Assembly: GCA_900754495.1 (NCBI GenBank)
Contig: CAAEDC010000022.1
Coordinates: forward strand, 1-6,624
Direction: 5' to 3'
Source of the DNA: Eggerthellaceae bacterium
GTDB taxonomy: Bacteria > Actinomycetota > Coriobacteriia > Coriobacteriales > Eggerthellaceae
Length of the DNA: 6,624 nucleotides
The notes under the pieces are model-generated. The model saw only the letters and a list, made by a program, of their open reading frames with translations, was not told where the DNA came from and did no database searches. Position numbers and translations under genes: made by a program. Of the stretch, positions 5,910 to 6,624 are shown one piece after another; within the stretch, counting starts at the first letter, position 1, and each line of letters opens with the position of its first letter.

Positions 5910-5940
5910 CGCCGCGGTTCCCCCGCGGGCGGGGCGCTTC
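5908..5940. terminator. Candidate terminator between the flavodoxin and the small convergent gene
   Basis: AGCGCC (5908-5913) can pair with GGCGCT (5933-5938), and an alternative CCGCGG pair (5912-5917 with 5923-5928) forms inside it. It starts in the flavodoxin stop codon and is followed by a weak TTCT run. Being nearly symmetric, it may serve both converging genes. Confidence 0.45.
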
Positions 5941-6197
5941 TACTCGGCGTCCTCGCGCTCGGAAGGCGCGTCGCCATGCTCGGAAGGGGCGGCTTTGCGT
6001 CCGCCTTCCCCGCGGGCGAGGCGCCGCTGCCGCGCCTCCTCCTCGATCTCGCGCGCGAAGCGGTCCATCTTCTCCTCGGCGGCGCTGCGGATGCCGAACA
6101 GCGTGCGCCCGCTCGAGAACGTCGGCTGCTCGTCGCCGTTCATCTGAATGCGCAGCTGGTCCTGGATGCGCTTCCATCTTTTCTCGAAATCGTCCAT
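5940..6197 (-). CDS. Small charged protein of unknown function (85 residues)
   Basis: I do not recognise a family. From the ATG at 6197 the protein begins MDDFEKRWKRIQDQLRIQ. It has a central FSSGRTLFGIRS stretch, then a strongly helical, Glu/Arg/Lys-rich segment (about residues 38-62) and a low-complexity acidic tail. It has no membrane segment, Cys pair or signal peptide, so it is probably a cytoplasmic, partly disordered helical protein. An in-frame ATG six codons upstream (6215) is an alternative start; neither has a good Shine-Dalgarno. A TACCAT hexamer six bases before the 6197 ATG would suit leaderless expression. The gene converges on the flavodoxin (stop to stop 30 bases) and is divergent from the DUF362 gene. 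Coding status rests on the open frame, the non-random composition and the sensible gap-filling position. Confidence 0.6.
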   Translation of the reverse strand: MDDFEKRWKRIQDQLRIQMNGDEQPTFSSGRTLFGIRSAAEEKMDRFAREIEEEARQRRLARGEGGRKAAPSEHGDAPSEREDAE

Positions 6198-6345
6198 GCG
6201 GCCATGGTAGCGCATCCGGGCGGCGCGCTGCCTTATCGTCCGCCGCGTGGGCGAGGAAAACGCATGCAAGAAAGCGCGCCGGCATGAGACAATAGCGGCA
6301 TCGGAAACCGCGGGCGTCTCCGCCTGCCGAAGATGAGGGGGATCC

Positions 6346-6624
6346 ATGGGCTCACAAGTGTGCTTCGCGGACATGCATGCCAAGGCGGGGGACAGCATCC
6401 TCGCCAAATTCGAGCGGCTCATCGAGAAGGCCGGCATCGATCAGATCGATTTCAAGGATAAGTTCGTCGCCGTCAAAGTCCATTTCGGCGAGGTGGGCAA
6501 CATGGCGTTTCTGCGCCATCAGTACGCCAAGGTGCTGTGCGATCACATCAAGGCGCGCGGCGGCAAGCCGTTCCTCACCGACTGCAACACGCTGTACGTG
6601 GGGTATCGCAACAACGCGCTGAAC
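6346..6624 (+). CDS. DUF362 domain protein, N-terminal part
   Basis: The first 93 codons of a gene that runs off the window. The start ATG is preceded by GAGGGG at short but workable spacing (6335-6340). The sequence MGSQVCFADMHAK, then FVAVKVHFGEVGN (residues 40-52) and PFLTDCNTLYVGYRNNA (75-91), matches the N-terminal half of DUF362 proteins. These often carry a C-terminal ferredoxin-type 4Fe-4S domain and are annotated as iron-sulfur proteins without a settled function. The Cys-rich part would be beyond the window, so its presence cannot be verified. No signal peptide is evident, so it is probably cytoplasmic. The 148 bases upstream (6198-6345) hold the divergent start region shared with the small minus-strand gene; I see no clear promoter pair there. 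Confidence 0.85.
   Translation, partial: MGSQVCFADMHAKAGDSILAKFERLIEKAGIDQIDFKDKFVAVKVHFGEVGNMAFLRHQYAKVLCDHIKARGGKPFLTDCNTLYVGYRNNALN

Noticed and set aside
6216..6437. Longer form of the small minus-strand protein starting near 6437.
   Set aside because: The extension is antisense to the start of the DUF362 gene and has no coherent character.
1..6624. CRISPR array, tRNA or rRNA genes, prophage or insertion sequence, or a defence island.
   Set aside because: No regularly spaced repeats, no tRNA-like cloverleaf, no transposase or phage gene and no defence-type gene pair could be found on either strand.

Overview
The window is a GC-rich chromosomal stretch with strong G/C third-position bias. 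It carries ordinary housekeeping and signalling genes on both strands. GC content, a high-GC Gram-positive style of gene content (a SpoIIE phosphatase fused to an RsbW-like kinase, a SnoaL-like/PAS/GGDEF protein, flavodoxin_4 and DUF362 proteins) and the lack of any phage or plasmid gene suggest an actinobacterial chromosome, most likely Coriobacteriia (Eggerthella/Gordonibacter-like). That taxonomic guess is inference; no 16S or marker gene is present.

Layout: (a) 1-237, the 3' end of a DJ-1/PfpI-family gene (+), then a strong intrinsic terminator. (b) 238-480, a short non-coding strip with three small palindromes that resemble REP elements and a second intrinsic terminator. (c) 478-1167, an RsmJ-type 16S rRNA methyltransferase gene (-), whose stop codon lies inside the third palindrome. 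(d) 1355-3666, a large membrane-bound sensor with HAMP, SpoIIE/PP2C phosphatase and HATPase (anti-sigma kinase-like) domains (+). Its reading frame is broken once near 1781-1792. (e) 3769-5157, a cytoplasmic SnoaL-like/PAS/GGDEF predicted diguanylate cyclase (-), convergent with (d). (f) 5158-5429, a relatively AT-rich divergent promoter region with two dyads. (g) 5430-5909, a short-chain flavodoxin (+). (h) 5940-6197, a small charged protein of unknown function (-). (i) 6346 to the window end, the first 93 codons of a DUF362 protein (+).

All genes appear to be transcribed singly; neighbours are convergent or divergent and there is no multi-gene operon inside the window. Two adjacent genes are signal-output proteins: a phosphatase/kinase that should act on a sigma-factor partner-switching circuit, and a c-di-GMP synthase. 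No STAS-domain antagonist, sigma factor, EAL/HD-GYP phosphodiesterase or PilZ receptor lies in the window, so their partners must be elsewhere. The flavodoxin and DUF362 genes suggest electron-transfer or redox functions, but nothing here links them to each other.

I do not see a convincing undescribed multi-gene system. The points most worth checking are the frameshift in the phosphatase gene, the single-chain phosphatase/kinase architecture, and the REP-like palindrome cluster with a stop codon inside one of its members.
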